Positions 1 through 9,570 of a stretch of DNA of 64,000 nucleotides are shown piece after piece. Positions within the stretch are counted from its first letter, which is position 1, and each line of letters opens with the position of its first letter. The position numbers and the translations under genes were made by a program. This DNA is from Chryseobacterium gleum (lineage in GTDB: Bacteria; Bacteroidota; Bacteroidia; Flavobacteriales_D; Sanyastnellaceae). The notes under the pieces were generated by a model. The model worked only from the letters and a program-made list of their open reading frames with translations. It was not told the DNA's origin and did no database searches. The DNA lies in the NCBI GenBank assembly GCA_945862415.1, contig CAMAYP010000001.1, positions 1 to 64,000 of the forward strand. Direction: 5' to 3'.

Positions 1-3
1 TTT

Positions 4-1602
4 GTGCACCGCAACCGAACACTGCGCCATACGTTTCTTTTCATCGCGAGTGTTTTCTTCTATTACAAAACCACGGGTTTGTTTTTCCTACTGTTGCTTT
101 TCACGGCAGTGTGGGATTTTTTGGTCGGTAAGAAGATTTTTTCTACGCAAGATGCTGCTGCGAAAAAGCGCTGGCTAGCGCTCAGCATATGCATGAACCT
201 GGGTGTGCTGTTCTATTTCAAATATGCATACTTCTTTACCGACATCTACAACTCCATGACCGGCAGCACGGGCAGCGTGTTCAATGTACTGGCGTATTGG
301 AGCAACGGCTTTTTCGGCAGTCACTTCGAGGTCGATAAAATCATACTTCCCATCGGTATTTCGTTCTTCACCTTTCAAAGCATCAGCTATACGGTGGAGG
401 TCTATCGCGGCACGCTCAAACCCGTTGAGCGATTTACCGACTTTGCATTCTTCGTCACCTTCTTTCCTCAGCTCGTAGCGGGGCCCATCGTTCGTTCTAC
501 CGATTTAATTCCGCAGCTCTACAAGGAATATCAGCTCACACGCGCCGAATGGGGCTTGGCAATCTTCTGGATTCTCAATGGCTTCATTAAAAAAATTCTA
601 CTTGCCGACTACATCGCGGTCAACTTCATCGATCGAATATTTGCCAGCCCAACTTCCTACACAGGCTTTGAAAATCTTATGGCCATCTATGGTTACAGCT
701 TGCAGGTATATGCCGACTTTTCAGGTTATACCGACATGGCTATTGGTGTAGCGTTGTTGATGGGCTTCCATCTCACCAAGAATTTCAACTCTCCATACAA
801 GGCCGTTAGCGTGGCCGACTTCTGGCGACGCTGGCACATGTCGCTCTCCAATTGGCTTCGCGATTATCTTTATATTCCTCTCGGGGGCAATCAAGCGGGA
901 ACCATTGGCACCTATTTCACGTTGACAATTATCGTTTTGGTGGTGGGTGCGCTTGCATCTTCGTGGTTGGTCATTGCAGTAGGTGCCGGAGCTATGGCAA
1001 TCGCGCTATTGGTTGCTCAGTGGGTGAAGTCGTTTGCGAAATGGCTCAATACCAATTTGAACCTCATGCTCACGATGATCATCGGCGGCTTGTGGCACGG
1101 CGCGAGCTGGAACTTCATCATCTGGGGTGCCCTCAATGGATTCGCTCTGGTGTTCTATAAGCTCTGGAAAAAAATCAGTCCATGGGAAAATCACAAGGAC
1201 CGCTGGTATGTGCGCGCATGGGTCATTTTCCTAACCTTCTCTTTCATTACGCTCACACGCGTATGGTTTCGCGCAGGTAGCAATACGTCGTGGACAGGGC
1301 TCGACGAGCAACACGACATTTGGACGGAATTCTGGTCGGCTACTTCCATGCTCGAGCAGATTTTCATGCACATGGATTGGAGCGTTGCACCGCAAGTTTT
1401 GATGGCCTACAGTACTGTTTTTCTTGTGGTGCTATTCGGTATGATTGTGCACTGGTTGCCTGCGTCGTGGAAGGAGAATTACCGGACGCGATTTGCGATG
1501 CTGCCTATTCCTGCATTAGCGCTCGTTTGTATTGGCGTCATCTTCTTTGCCTATCAGGTTATGTCGGCCGATATGCACCCGTTCATTTATTTCCAATTCT
1601 AA
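4..1602 (+). CDS. MBOAT family O-acyltransferase (AlgI/DltB-like), 5' end truncated by window edge
   Basis: Long hydrophobic ORF with MBOAT signatures (QLVAGPIVR, YADFSGYTDMAIG, DFWRRWHMSLSNWLRDYLYIPLGG, GLWHGASWNFIIWG). It lacks the usual N-terminus and starts at the window edge. Confidence 0.93.
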   Translation: MHRNRTLRHTFLFIASVFFYYKTTGLFFLLLLFTAVWDFLVGKKIFSTQDAAAKKRWLALSICMNLGVLFYFKYAYFFTDIYNSMTGSTGSVFNVLAYWSNGFFGSHFEVDKIILPIGISFFTFQSISYTVEVYRGTLKPVERFTDFAFFVTFFPQLVAGPIVRSTDLIPQLYKEYQLTRAEWGLAIFWILNGFIKKILLADYIAVNFIDRIFASPTSYTGFENLMAIYGYSLQVYADFSGYTDMAIGVALLMGFHLTKNFNSPYKAVSVADFWRRWHMSLSNWLRDYLYIPLGGNQAGTIGTYFTLTIIVLVVGALASSWLVIAVGAGAMAIALLVAQWVKSFAKWLNTNLNLMLTMIIGGLWHGASWNFIIWGALNGFALVFYKLWKKISPWENHKDRWYVRAWVIFLTFSFITLTRVWFRAGSNTSWTGLDEQHDIWTEFWSATSMLEQIFMHMDWSVAPQVLMAYSTVFLVVLFGMIVHWLPASWKENYRTRFAMLPIPALALVCIGVIFFAYQVMSADMHPFIYFQF

Positions 1603-1613
1603 TGCTTGGTTCC

Positions 1614-1643
1614 TTGTAAACAAGGCAATTGAAACTATTTTTG
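1614..1643 (+). promoter_or_regulatory. Candidate Bacteroidota promoter TTG-N19-TATTTTTG upstream of aminotransferase
   Basis: TTG at 1614-1616, 19-nt spacer, TATTTTTG at 1636-1643, matching the TTG / TAnnTTTG consensus. Confidence 0.55.
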
Positions 1644-1691
1644 TCGTTCGCCGCTTGGTACATTGAAGGTTGGCGAGCAAACACACTACGT

Positions 1692-2906
1692 ATGCAACAA
1701 ACGCAAAGCAAGACGGGCACTGTATCCCGCCTTCTCAGCCAGCTCAACGAGTCGGCCACACTGGCCATGGCTCGCCTCAGCCGCGAACTCGCTGCACAAG
1801 GACATCCCATTGTGAGTCTTTCGCTGGGTGAACCCGATTTCAATACGCCCGATTTTATCAAGGACGCGGCTAAGAAAGCCATCGACGATAACATCACACA
1901 CTATCCGCCGGTAAATGGAATTCCGGAAGTGCGCAAGGCGATTGCAGCGAAGTTTAAGCGCGATAATGGTCTCGACTATTCGCCCGAACAGATTGTAATT
2001 TCGACAGGTGCGAAGCAAGCAATTGCCAATACAATTTACGCATTGGTAAACCCCGGCGATGAGGTGATCATGCCGAGTCCGTTTTGGGTGAGCTATGCCG
2101 AAATGGTGCGCCTCGTTGGTGGTATTCCGGTGATGCTTCCTGCACTGGTAGAGCAAGATTTTAAGATTACTGCCAAGCAACTCAAAGAGGCCATCAACGA
2201 GAAAACGAAGCTCATCATTTACTCGTCGCCTTGCAATCCGACAGGCTCTGTCTACAGTCATGAAGAGTTGCAAGCATTTGCTCGTGTCATCGAGGAAAAG
2301 GAAGAACTCTACGTGATCAGCGATGAGATTTACGAGCACATCAACTTCAGCGGACGCACGGCGAGCATCGCCTCAATTGGAAATATGATAGACCGCACCA
2401 TAACCGTCAACGGCGTGTCGAAAGCTTTCGCTATGACGGGCTGGCGTATTGGTTTCATTGGCGCCCCGAAGTGGATTGCCGATGCATGCAACAAGATGCA
2501 GGGACAGATCACGAGCGGAGCCAACAGCATTGCACAGATGGCTACGAAGGCAGCTATGGAAGCCGACCCGGAGGTGATACAACCGATGATTGAAACCTTC
2601 CGCAAGCGCCGCGATTTCGTCTACGATTTATTGAAGGAAATACCCGGACTCAAGCTTAATAAGCCCGAAGGAGCATTCTATTTCTTCCCCGACGTGTCTT
2701 CCTATTTCGGTAAAAGCGATGGCGAACACACCATAAAGGACGCCACCGATTTGTCGATGTATTTGTTGCGCACCCAACATGTGGCGCTGGTTACGGGCGA
2801 TGCGTTTGGTGATGCCAACTGCATTCGCATCAGCTATGCAACATCCGAGGACACGTTGAAAGAAGCCATACGACGTATTGCCGAAGGGCTTGCTCAATTG
2901 AAATAA
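1692..2906 (+). CDS. Pyridoxal phosphate-dependent aminotransferase (aspartate aminotransferase class I)
   Basis: SLGEPDFNTPDFI, SSPCNPTGSVYS, NGVSKAFAMTGWRIGF motifs. The tracked ORF begins at a TTG (1629) lying before the candidate -7 box, so ATG 1692 is preferred. Confidence 0.93.
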   Translation: MQQTQSKTGTVSRLLSQLNESATLAMARLSRELAAQGHPIVSLSLGEPDFNTPDFIKDAAKKAIDDNITHYPPVNGIPEVRKAIAAKFKRDNGLDYSPEQIVISTGAKQAIANTIYALVNPGDEVIMPSPFWVSYAEMVRLVGGIPVMLPALVEQDFKITAKQLKEAINEKTKLIIYSSPCNPTGSVYSHEELQAFARVIEEKEELYVISDEIYEHINFSGRTASIASIGNMIDRTITVNGVSKAFAMTGWRIGFIGAPKWIADACNKMQGQITSGANSIAQMATKAAMEADPEVIQPMIETFRKRRDFVYDLLKEIPGLKLNKPEGAFYFFPDVSSYFGKSDGEHTIKDATDLSMYLLRTQHVALVTGDAFGDANCIRISYATSEDTLKEAIRRIAEGLAQLK

Positions 2907-2912
2907 CAGACA

Positions 2913-3926
2913 ATGACGAAAAACGAAATCACAGAACTCTTTTCCCGATTTAATAATCTCACTGCGCTCATCATCGGTGATGTGATGATTGATGCTTACT
3001 ACTGGGGAAAGGTCGACCGCATTTCACCGGAAGCACCGGTGCCCATCGTGCAAGTTCAAAAGCGCGAGAACCGCTTGGGAGGTGCTGCCAACGTTGCGCT
3101 CAATGTGAAGCATCTGGGAGCCAAAGCAATTATTGCTTCGGTGGTGGGCGATGGAAGCAAGGGAGATGTATTTCGCTCTGCACTGAAGGAAAACGGTTTT
3201 ACGACGGAGGGCATCATTGACTCCCCCGAGCGCATGACTACAGTGAAAACGCGTGTTATCAGTCAGGGTCATCATTTACTCCGTATCGATGAAGAAATAA
3301 CAACACCGCTGAGCTCAACCGACGAGCGCCATTTGCTCGACTGCGTGAAGGCCATCCTGGAACGTCAGAAGGTGGATGTGATTATTTTCGAAGACTACAA
3401 CAAGGGCGTACTTACAGAGCGCGTTATTTCAACGGTGTTGAACTGGGCCAAGGAGCGGGGTATACCTACTGCTGTAGATCCCAAAAAAGATAATTTCTTT
3501 ACTTACCGCGGCGCAACGCTGTTCAAGCCAAATTTGAAGGAACTGAAAGAAGGCCTAAAGCTTGATTTCGATAAGAGTGATTTCAAGGCATTGAAAGTGG
3601 CCATCGACAACCTCGAGCAGCAATTGGCCAATAAGGTTACGTTGGTCACTCTATCGGAGCTTGGTGTCGTTGCTAGTCATTCAGACGACTTCGTTCATGA
3701 GAAGGCACACAAGCGCGAAATTCTCGATGTGAGCGGTGCCGGTGATACGGTTATAAGTGTTGCCTCGCTTGCATTGGCGGCAGGCGCTGAACCCGCAGTA
3801 TATGCTGCCCTTGCCAATATTGCCGGCGGACTGGTTTGCGAGAAAGTAGGCGTAGTGCCAATCGATAAAGAATTGTTGCTGCAAGAGGCTATTTCGAAAT
3901 TGGTTGGCGAACATTTGACCCTCTAA
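2913..3926 (+). CDS. PfkB-family carbohydrate kinase, RfaE1-like (D-glycero-beta-D-manno-heptose-7-phosphate kinase)
   Basis: GDVMIDAYYWGKVDRISPEAPVPIVQV, RLGGAANVALNV, DVSGAGDTVISVASLALAAG. Confidence 0.88.
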   Translation: MTKNEITELFSRFNNLTALIIGDVMIDAYYWGKVDRISPEAPVPIVQVQKRENRLGGAANVALNVKHLGAKAIIASVVGDGSKGDVFRSALKENGFTTEGIIDSPERMTTVKTRVISQGHHLLRIDEEITTPLSSTDERHLLDCVKAILERQKVDVIIFEDYNKGVLTERVISTVLNWAKERGIPTAVDPKKDNFFTYRGATLFKPNLKELKEGLKLDFDKSDFKALKVAIDNLEQQLANKVTLVTLSELGVVASHSDDFVHEKAHKREILDVSGAGDTVISVASLALAAGAEPAVYAALANIAGGLVCEKVGVVPIDKELLLQEAISKLVGEHLTL

Positions 3927-3940
3927 TACTGTTATCGTAC

Positions 3941-4669
3941 GTGCAAGAAGTAAAACCGTACTCTCAAGAGGGAGAAAAAAAACAACAAGTAGCTGAGATG
4001 TTCAACAACATCTCGCATTCGTACGACTTTCTCAATCACTTTTTTTCGCTGGGTATTGATGTGCTATGGCGAAAGAAGGCCATCCGAATTCTCAAAAAGG
4101 AAAATCCGCACAGCATCCTGGATGTAGCCACCGGAACGGGAGATTTCGCTCTGGAAGCCGTGCGCATGAAAATGCACGATGTTCAAATCATAGGTGTCGA
4201 CATCAGTGCCGGTATGATAGAGGTTGGAAAGAAGAAGGTTGCCAAGAAGAAATTGGAGCACGCCATCACATTACAAATTGCAGATTCAGAAAACCTGCCT
4301 TTCGATACAGGGCATTTTGATGCTTTTACAGTGGCTTTCGGTGTGCGCAATTTTCAAAATCTGCGCAAAGGTATGAGTGAGATGCTGCGCGTACTCAAGC
4401 CCGGAGGCATGGGAGTAATCATTGAGTTTTCACGCCCGAGCCGTTTTCCCATTAAGCAACTGTTCACCTTTTATTTCAAATATGTAATGCCAACAATAGG
4501 GAAGTTGGTTTCTAAAGATGCGCGAGCATACACCTACCTCCCCGAATCGGTCGATGCCTTTCCATCCGGAAAGGATTTCTTGAAGGTCATGACCGAACTT
4601 GGCTATCAGGAAGTGAAGTGTATTCCCTTGAGCGGCGGAATAGCCAGTATTTATATTGGTAAGAAATGA
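3941..4669 (+). CDS. menG: Demethylmenaquinone methyltransferase (UbiE/MenG)
   Basis: MFNNISHSYDFLNHFFSLGIDVLWRKKAI, LDVATGTGDFALEA, FGVRNFQNLRKG; GTG start. Confidence 0.93.
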   Translation: MQEVKPYSQEGEKKQQVAEMFNNISHSYDFLNHFFSLGIDVLWRKKAIRILKKENPHSILDVATGTGDFALEAVRMKMHDVQIIGVDISAGMIEVGKKKVAKKKLEHAITLQIADSENLPFDTGHFDAFTVAFGVRNFQNLRKGMSEMLRVLKPGGMGVIIEFSRPSRFPIKQLFTFYFKYVMPTIGKLVSKDARAYTYLPESVDAFPSGKDFLKVMTELGYQEVKCIPLSGGIASIYIGKK

Positions 4670-5943
4670 AGGTAGATATATGGCCATCGCTCTTGTCGGG
4701 TCGTGTTGAAGCACCGGGAAGTAAAAGCGAAGCGCAGCGTATGGTAGCTTGCGCGTTGTTGGCGAAGGGCACCACTACGATTCATGCCTTTCCTACCGGC
4801 GACGATTGCGAAGCTGCGTTGCAGGTAGTGCAAGATCTCGGTGCAATTGTTACACGAAAAGGGTCAACTGTCGAGATAAAGGGAGGTTTTCCGCAAGCAT
4901 TTATTTCCGGAATACGCAATGCCAAAGAACAAATTGATTGTGGTGAATCCGGGTTGTCTTCGCGTGTGTTTGCTTCGATAGCAGCGTTGAGCGATCAGCC
5001 GATAACTATCACCGGAAAAAACGCATTACTCAAGCGCCCTTTCGGCGACCTGGTCGACGCACTGAAGCAGTGCAGAGTAACTGTCGATTCTGAAGGCGGA
5101 TGTTTACCCATGAAAGTGCAGGGTCCGTTGGTTGGCGGAGCTATTCAACTCGATGCATCTCTTTCGTCGCAATTCTTGACAGGCCTCCTCATAGCTCTTT
5201 CACGCGCAACGGAGCCATCAGTAGTGGAGGTAATTGATCTGAATAGCAGACCTTACATTGATCTGACGTTGCAGGTGTTGTCGCAGTTTGGCGTTGATGT
5301 GCGCAATGAGGATTACAAACGATTTCATATTACACCCAAGGCTTTCAAAGCCGCTGAGTTAACGGTTTCCGGCGATTGGAGTGGTGCCGCTTTTATATTG
5401 GTAGCTGCTGCCATTACCGCAGAAGATGGAGTTATTGTCGATAATCTGAACGTTGATTCAGCGCAAGCGGATGTCGCTATTTTAGAGGTGTTGAAACAGG
5501 CGGGTGTTCGAATGGCAGCCACGACAAATTCAGTGCAGGTTTGGCAAACGGAAATTCGAGCGTTCGAGTTCGATGCGACTCATTGTCCGGATTTATTCCC
5601 ACCCATTGCGGCACTTGCTGCTTTTGCTGATGGTGTTTCAATAATTACAGGTGTTTCGCGACTGATACACAAAGAGAGTAACCGAGCGAAGGCCTTGCAA
5701 CAAGAGTTTGCCAAGGCAGGCATTCGCATCGTCTTGCGCAAGGATGAAATGAAGATCTATCCTTCTGCTATCCGTTCTGCCCAGCTAAATTCTCACAACG
5801 ACCATCGGATGGCTATGGCGGCTGTTTTGCTCGGTTTGGCAGGCGATCGAGTGTCAATCCAAAATGGCGAGTCCGTTTCAAAGTCATTTCCTGATTTTTA
5901 TTCCGTAATGCAGTCGTTGGGTGCTCGAATAAAGTTGTTATGA
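4666..5943 (+). CDS. aroA: 3-phosphoshikimate 1-carboxyvinyltransferase (EPSP synthase)
   Basis: GRVEAPGSKSEAQRM, GESGLSSRVFASIAAL, SSQFLTGLLIA, NSHNDHRMAMAAV; ATGA overlap with menG. Confidence 0.93.
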   Translation: MKVDIWPSLLSGRVEAPGSKSEAQRMVACALLAKGTTTIHAFPTGDDCEAALQVVQDLGAIVTRKGSTVEIKGGFPQAFISGIRNAKEQIDCGESGLSSRVFASIAALSDQPITITGKNALLKRPFGDLVDALKQCRVTVDSEGGCLPMKVQGPLVGGAIQLDASLSSQFLTGLLIALSRATEPSVVEVIDLNSRPYIDLTLQVLSQFGVDVRNEDYKRFHITPKAFKAAELTVSGDWSGAAFILVAAAITAEDGVIVDNLNVDSAQADVAILEVLKQAGVRMAATTNSVQVWQTEIRAFEFDATHCPDLFPPIAALAAFADGVSIITGVSRLIHKESNRAKALQQEFAKAGIRIVLRKDEMKIYPSAIRSAQLNSHNDHRMAMAAVLLGLAGDRVSIQNGESVSKSFPDFYSVMQSLGARIKLL

Positions 5944-6096
5944 CGTTTTGTGCGCACGGCAAAGGCCCTTTCGGTGCTCTCTTAGCGCTGTCGGGTCATG
6001 CACTTCTTTGCGTCAACTATCTAACCGTGCTTCGGGTAATTATTCGATAGAAGGTATATTCGCCATGGTTTTTCCCTAATTCCAAACATAGCAATT

Positions 6097-7128
6097 ATGC
6101 AATTTTCAGCCGAGCAAATAGCCGCGATGCTTCAAGGTACAGTTGAGGGTAATGCCGGAGCAACTGTAGGTGGTCTTTCTAAAATTGAGGAGGGCCAAGC
6201 TGGCACACTTACTTTTTTGGCAAATCCAAAATATACCGAGTACATCTATACCACGGGTGCGAGCATTGCCATTGTTTCAAATGACTTTAACGCTGAGAAG
6301 CCTTTGCCTTCCACGCTTACACTTATTCGTGTGGCTGAACCCTATGCTTGTTTTGCGAAATTGTTGGAGGCGTATCATCAAATGCGTCAGCCCAAGGCTG
6401 TCGTCAGCGATAAAGCCCACATCGAGAAAACAGCGCAGGTTGGTGAGAACGTTTACATCGGTGAATTTGCATACATAGGCGAAGGTGCGCGCATTGGTGC
6501 GCGCGCGCGTATTTATCCCCATAGTTACGTAGGCCCATATACCACAATAGGTGATAATTCGGTGTTGTTTGCCGGCGTTCGCATCTACAATGATTGTGTA
6601 ATCGGCGCCAATTGCACGCTGCACAGCGGCGTGATTATCGGTGGCGACGGTTTTGGTTTCGCTCCTAATTCCGAAAACAACTATCAGAAGGTTCCTCAAA
6701 TAGGAAATGTGATTTTAGAGGACCACGTTGAGGTTGGTTCGAATACTGCCATCGATCGAGCAACGCTGGGTTCAACCATTATTCGTCGTGGAGTGAAGTT
6801 GGACAACCTTATTCAGATTGCTCACAATGTTGAAATCGGTGAGAATACTGTAATTGCCGCACAAACGGGAATAGCCGGTTCTACTCATATCGGCCGCAAT
6901 TGCATGATTGGGGGTCAGGTTGGAATTGTGGGCCATATTACGATTGCCGACGGAACAAAAGTTGCGGCACAAAGTGGTATCGGAAAATCAATTACTGAAC
7001 CCAATACAATTGTTCAAGGATCACCGGCATTCGGTATCATGGATTACAAGAAGTCATATCTGGGCTTTATGAAACTGCCGGAGCTATTGCGACAAGTCGC
7101 GCAGTTGCAGAAAAAATCGGAAAGCTAG
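6097..7128 (+). CDS. lpxD: UDP-3-O-(3-hydroxyacyl)glucosamine N-acyltransferase
   Basis: Hexapeptide-repeat left-handed beta helix, GVIIGGDGFGFAP, IDRATLGSTIIRRGVKLDNLIQIAHNVEIG. Confidence 0.95.
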   Translation: MQFSAEQIAAMLQGTVEGNAGATVGGLSKIEEGQAGTLTFLANPKYTEYIYTTGASIAIVSNDFNAEKPLPSTLTLIRVAEPYACFAKLLEAYHQMRQPKAVVSDKAHIEKTAQVGENVYIGEFAYIGEGARIGARARIYPHSYVGPYTTIGDNSVLFAGVRIYNDCVIGANCTLHSGVIIGGDGFGFAPNSENNYQKVPQIGNVILEDHVEVGSNTAIDRATLGSTIIRRGVKLDNLIQIAHNVEIGENTVIAAQTGIAGSTHIGRNCMIGGQVGIVGHITIADGTKVAAQSGIGKSITEPNTIVQGSPAFGIMDYKKSYLGFMKLPELLRQVAQLQKKSES

Positions 7129-7135
7129 ATTGTTC

Positions 7136-7936
7136 ATGTGGAGCAACCGATGGCATGAAGCCAAATCGTTTTTAAGGCATTGCTGGAATTCGCGCGGACC
7201 TCACGGTGTACATTCTCCATTCGTTTATCATCTCATAACGGTGGTGCTCAGAAGTAAGAGCCGAAGTTCGCAATCTAAACTCATAGAAGGTCGGCGAGTA
7301 GCTCTGCGCAAATCAAATGAGTCGATAGAGATTGTTGATTTTGGCGCGGGTAGCAGAACACAGAATGGTCAAACCCGATCTGTTTCAGCAATAGCCCGCA
7401 CAGCCTTGCAGCCGCCTTCTCATGCTCGTGCGCTATGCATGCTTGCTGAGCATGCGCAAGCAAAGTCAATTCTCGAGCTTGGCACGTCGTTCGGAATCAC
7501 TACCGCACATTTGGCCTCTTCATTGCCGGACGCAAGTATTTACACCATTGAAGGAAGTGAAGGTGTTGCACAAGTTGCCCGAAATACCTGGGGTGCTGTC
7601 GGTGTTGGTTCTGTTCATCTTACGGTGGGAAGCTTCGCGCATCAACTGAAAAACGTTCTCGACCGCTTGCATTCAGTCGATTTTGTAATTATTGATGGCG
7701 ATCATAGGGGTGAGGCTTGTATCCAATACATCGAGCAGATTCTTCCTTACACAAGCAGTGATACGGTGATCGTTTTGGATGATATCTATTGGTCGCCCTC
7801 CATGACAGAAGCTTGGAAGATCTGTATTGCCGATGCTCGATTCACGCTGTCGCTCGATTTCTTCGATTTTGGTGTTCTTTATCAGACAAAGGGAAGAGTG
7901 AAGGAGCATTTTGTGCTCAAGCAGCCTTGGAAGTAG
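7136..7936 (+). CDS. Class I SAM-dependent methyltransferase (O-methyltransferase-like)
   Basis: HGVHSPFVYHLI N-terminus, ILELGTSFGITTAHLA motif I, VDFVIIDGDHRGEACIQY. The tracked start 7130 is TTG; ATG at 7136. Confidence 0.8.
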   Translation: MWSNRWHEAKSFLRHCWNSRGPHGVHSPFVYHLITVVLRSKSRSSQSKLIEGRRVALRKSNESIEIVDFGAGSRTQNGQTRSVSAIARTALQPPSHARALCMLAEHAQAKSILELGTSFGITTAHLASSLPDASIYTIEGSEGVAQVARNTWGAVGVGSVHLTVGSFAHQLKNVLDRLHSVDFVIIDGDHRGEACIQYIEQILPYTSSDTVIVLDDIYWSPSMTEAWKICIADARFTLSLDFFDFGVLYQTKGRVKEHFVLKQPWK

Positions 7937-7992
7937 GCGCCTTTTTTTCCACATCGTTAACGCTATTTATCACCCGATGGATGCCATTTGGC

Positions 7993-8022
7993 TTGTGCCA
8001 ATCACGTGCAGGGTTATTTTTG
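7993..8022 (+). promoter_or_regulatory. Candidate promoter TTG-N19-TATTTTTG
   Basis: TTG 7993-7995, 19-nt spacer, TATTTTTG 8015-8022; ATG at 8044. Same geometry as the 1614 promoter. Confidence 0.5.
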
Positions 8023-8043
8023 CGCACATTAATTAATGAAACC

Positions 8044-8559
8044 ATGATGAAAAAGTTCGTAATGATTGCTATGATGGCAATGCCCGTATTGGCTTTTGCC
8101 CAAGACAAACCTGTTGCTGTTGCTCCAGCTGCAAAGCCACAGGACAACAAGTTTGCTATCGCCAACCCTGAAATTATTTTCTTAGAGTTGATTATCTCAA
8201 CAAACCCGGCGGGTGCTCAAACAATTCGTGCCGATTTTGGTCGCGAAATATTGGCAGGTCTTTCGGATAAGGAGCTTATAAAACAATTGTCTGAAATGCG
8301 TTCTATCGTGTTTCCTACAGTACCCGATGCTATGAACTATTTGTCTTCACTCGGATACAAGCATCAGCAGAATTACGTGACTTACGATAAAGAGAATCGC
8401 CCGGAAGCCACGCACATGGTATTCGAGAAGCGCATGCCACGTCGCCAGCCTGAAGCGAAGCCGCGTCCTGAAGGAGCAAAAACCGATGAGGGAATGAAGC
8501 CGGCACCTGCGCCTGGTCCTCAACCAAAGGTAGCACCGAAGGAATCGAAGAAGAAGTAA
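8044..8559 (+). CDS. Secreted hypothetical protein with Pro/Ala/Lys-rich C-terminus
   Basis: MMKKFVMIAMMAMPVLAFAQ signal peptide; C-terminal KPRPEGAK...PAPAPGPQPKVAPKESKKK. ATG 8044 lies after the promoter, and the upstream part of the tracked ORF overlaps the previous gene. Confidence 0.75.
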   Translation: MMKKFVMIAMMAMPVLAFAQDKPVAVAPAAKPQDNKFAIANPEIIFLELIISTNPAGAQTIRADFGREILAGLSDKELIKQLSEMRSIVFPTVPDAMNYLSSLGYKHQQNYVTYDKENRPEATHMVFEKRMPRRQPEAKPRPEGAKTDEGMKPAPAPGPQPKVAPKESKKK

Positions 8560-8562
8560 TAT

Positions 8563-8592
8563 AAAGGGCTCCACGAATGGGGCCCTTTTTTT
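8563..8592 (+). terminator. Intrinsic terminator
   Basis: AAAGGGCTCC-ACGAAT-GGGGCCCTTT followed by a T tract. Confidence 0.8.
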
Positions 8593-8640
8593 TGTCCATC
8601 TTTGTTTCTACGTAATCGTATTTTTCTATAATTCATTCAG

Positions 8641-9567
8641 ATGCGGAAGGAGAAAATTGCACTTCGGGTTTTATATGTGTTGGCGGTGTATGTGCTGCTG
8701 CAACTGTTGTGGTGGGGGTATCAATTGGTGCAACTCAACGCAAAGCTGATTTTGGAGCAGGAGGTTGACATGCATCGTCAGTATCTATTGCTGCGCGCGA
8801 AAGTTTGGATGGTAGTCGGAGAAGGGTTGGTGTTCTTCATTTTATTGGCAATCGGATTTCGTTACATAAAACGCACCGTGTCGCGTGAGCTGGCAATTGC
8901 CAGAAAAGAAAAGAACTTTCTGCTTTCGGTAACACATGAATTGAAGACACCAATTGCGGCAATCAAACTTTTTTTGGAAACGATGCAGTCGCGCACTTTA
9001 ACAGAAGATAAACGCCAAGAGTTGTTGTTGCATTCAGTCCAAGAAACAAAACGGCTGCAGTCTTTAACGGAGAATATACTGATGGCCGCAAGACTCGACA
9101 GCGGAAAGGATGCGGTAACTGCCTCTGTTGTTGATTTGAGTGAGTTGGTTCAGCGTGAAGTTCACCGATTTCGTCAGATGTATGCAGCGGCCATTGATAC
9201 CGATATAGCAAGTGGAGTTCGTGTGAATGGCGACGAGCAGATGCTATCTGTTGTGGTCGTAAACTTAATAGACAACGCGCTGAAGTACGGTCAGCACACA
9301 CCCGTTCGAATTGTCGTGAGTCAGACCTCCGGTATTGCTAATTTGACAGTTACAGACCATGGCCAGGGAATACCGGCGGGTGAAGAAAAGAGAATATTCG
9401 AGAAGTTCTATCGGGTAGGAAATGAAGAGACACGAACTTCAAAAGGAACGGGCCTTGGTCTATTCATCGTGGATGCAGTCGCAAAAATGCACGGAGCTGA
9501 CGTAGTCGCTTCAAACGGGGCTAATGGAGGTGCAATGTTTACAGTAAGATTTAAAAAACTAGTTTGA
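8641..9567 (+). CDS. Membrane sensor histidine kinase (HisKA/HATPase)
   Basis: Two N-terminal hydrophobic segments, LLSVTHELKTPIAAIKLFLETM H-box, NLIDNALKYG N-box, DHGQGIP, GTGLGLFIV. Confidence 0.92.
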   Translation: MRKEKIALRVLYVLAVYVLLQLLWWGYQLVQLNAKLILEQEVDMHRQYLLLRAKVWMVVGEGLVFFILLAIGFRYIKRTVSRELAIARKEKNFLLSVTHELKTPIAAIKLFLETMQSRTLTEDKRQELLLHSVQETKRLQSLTENILMAARLDSGKDAVTASVVDLSELVQREVHRFRQMYAAAIDTDIASGVRVNGDEQMLSVVVVNLIDNALKYGQHTPVRIVVSQTSGIANLTVTDHGQGIPAGEEKRIFEKFYRVGNEETRTSKGTGLGLFIVDAVAKMHGADVVASNGANGGAMFTVRFKKLV

Positions 9568-9570
9568 TAT

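Noticed and set aside
1686-2339. 217-aa minus-strand ORF antisense to the aminotransferase
   Set aside because: Composition is that of a shadow ORF of a clear PLP-enzyme CDS; no recognisable domain.
6481-6516. GCGCGC-rich short tract in lpxD
   Set aside because: Explained by codons of hexapeptide repeats (IGARARI); not an independent repeat element.
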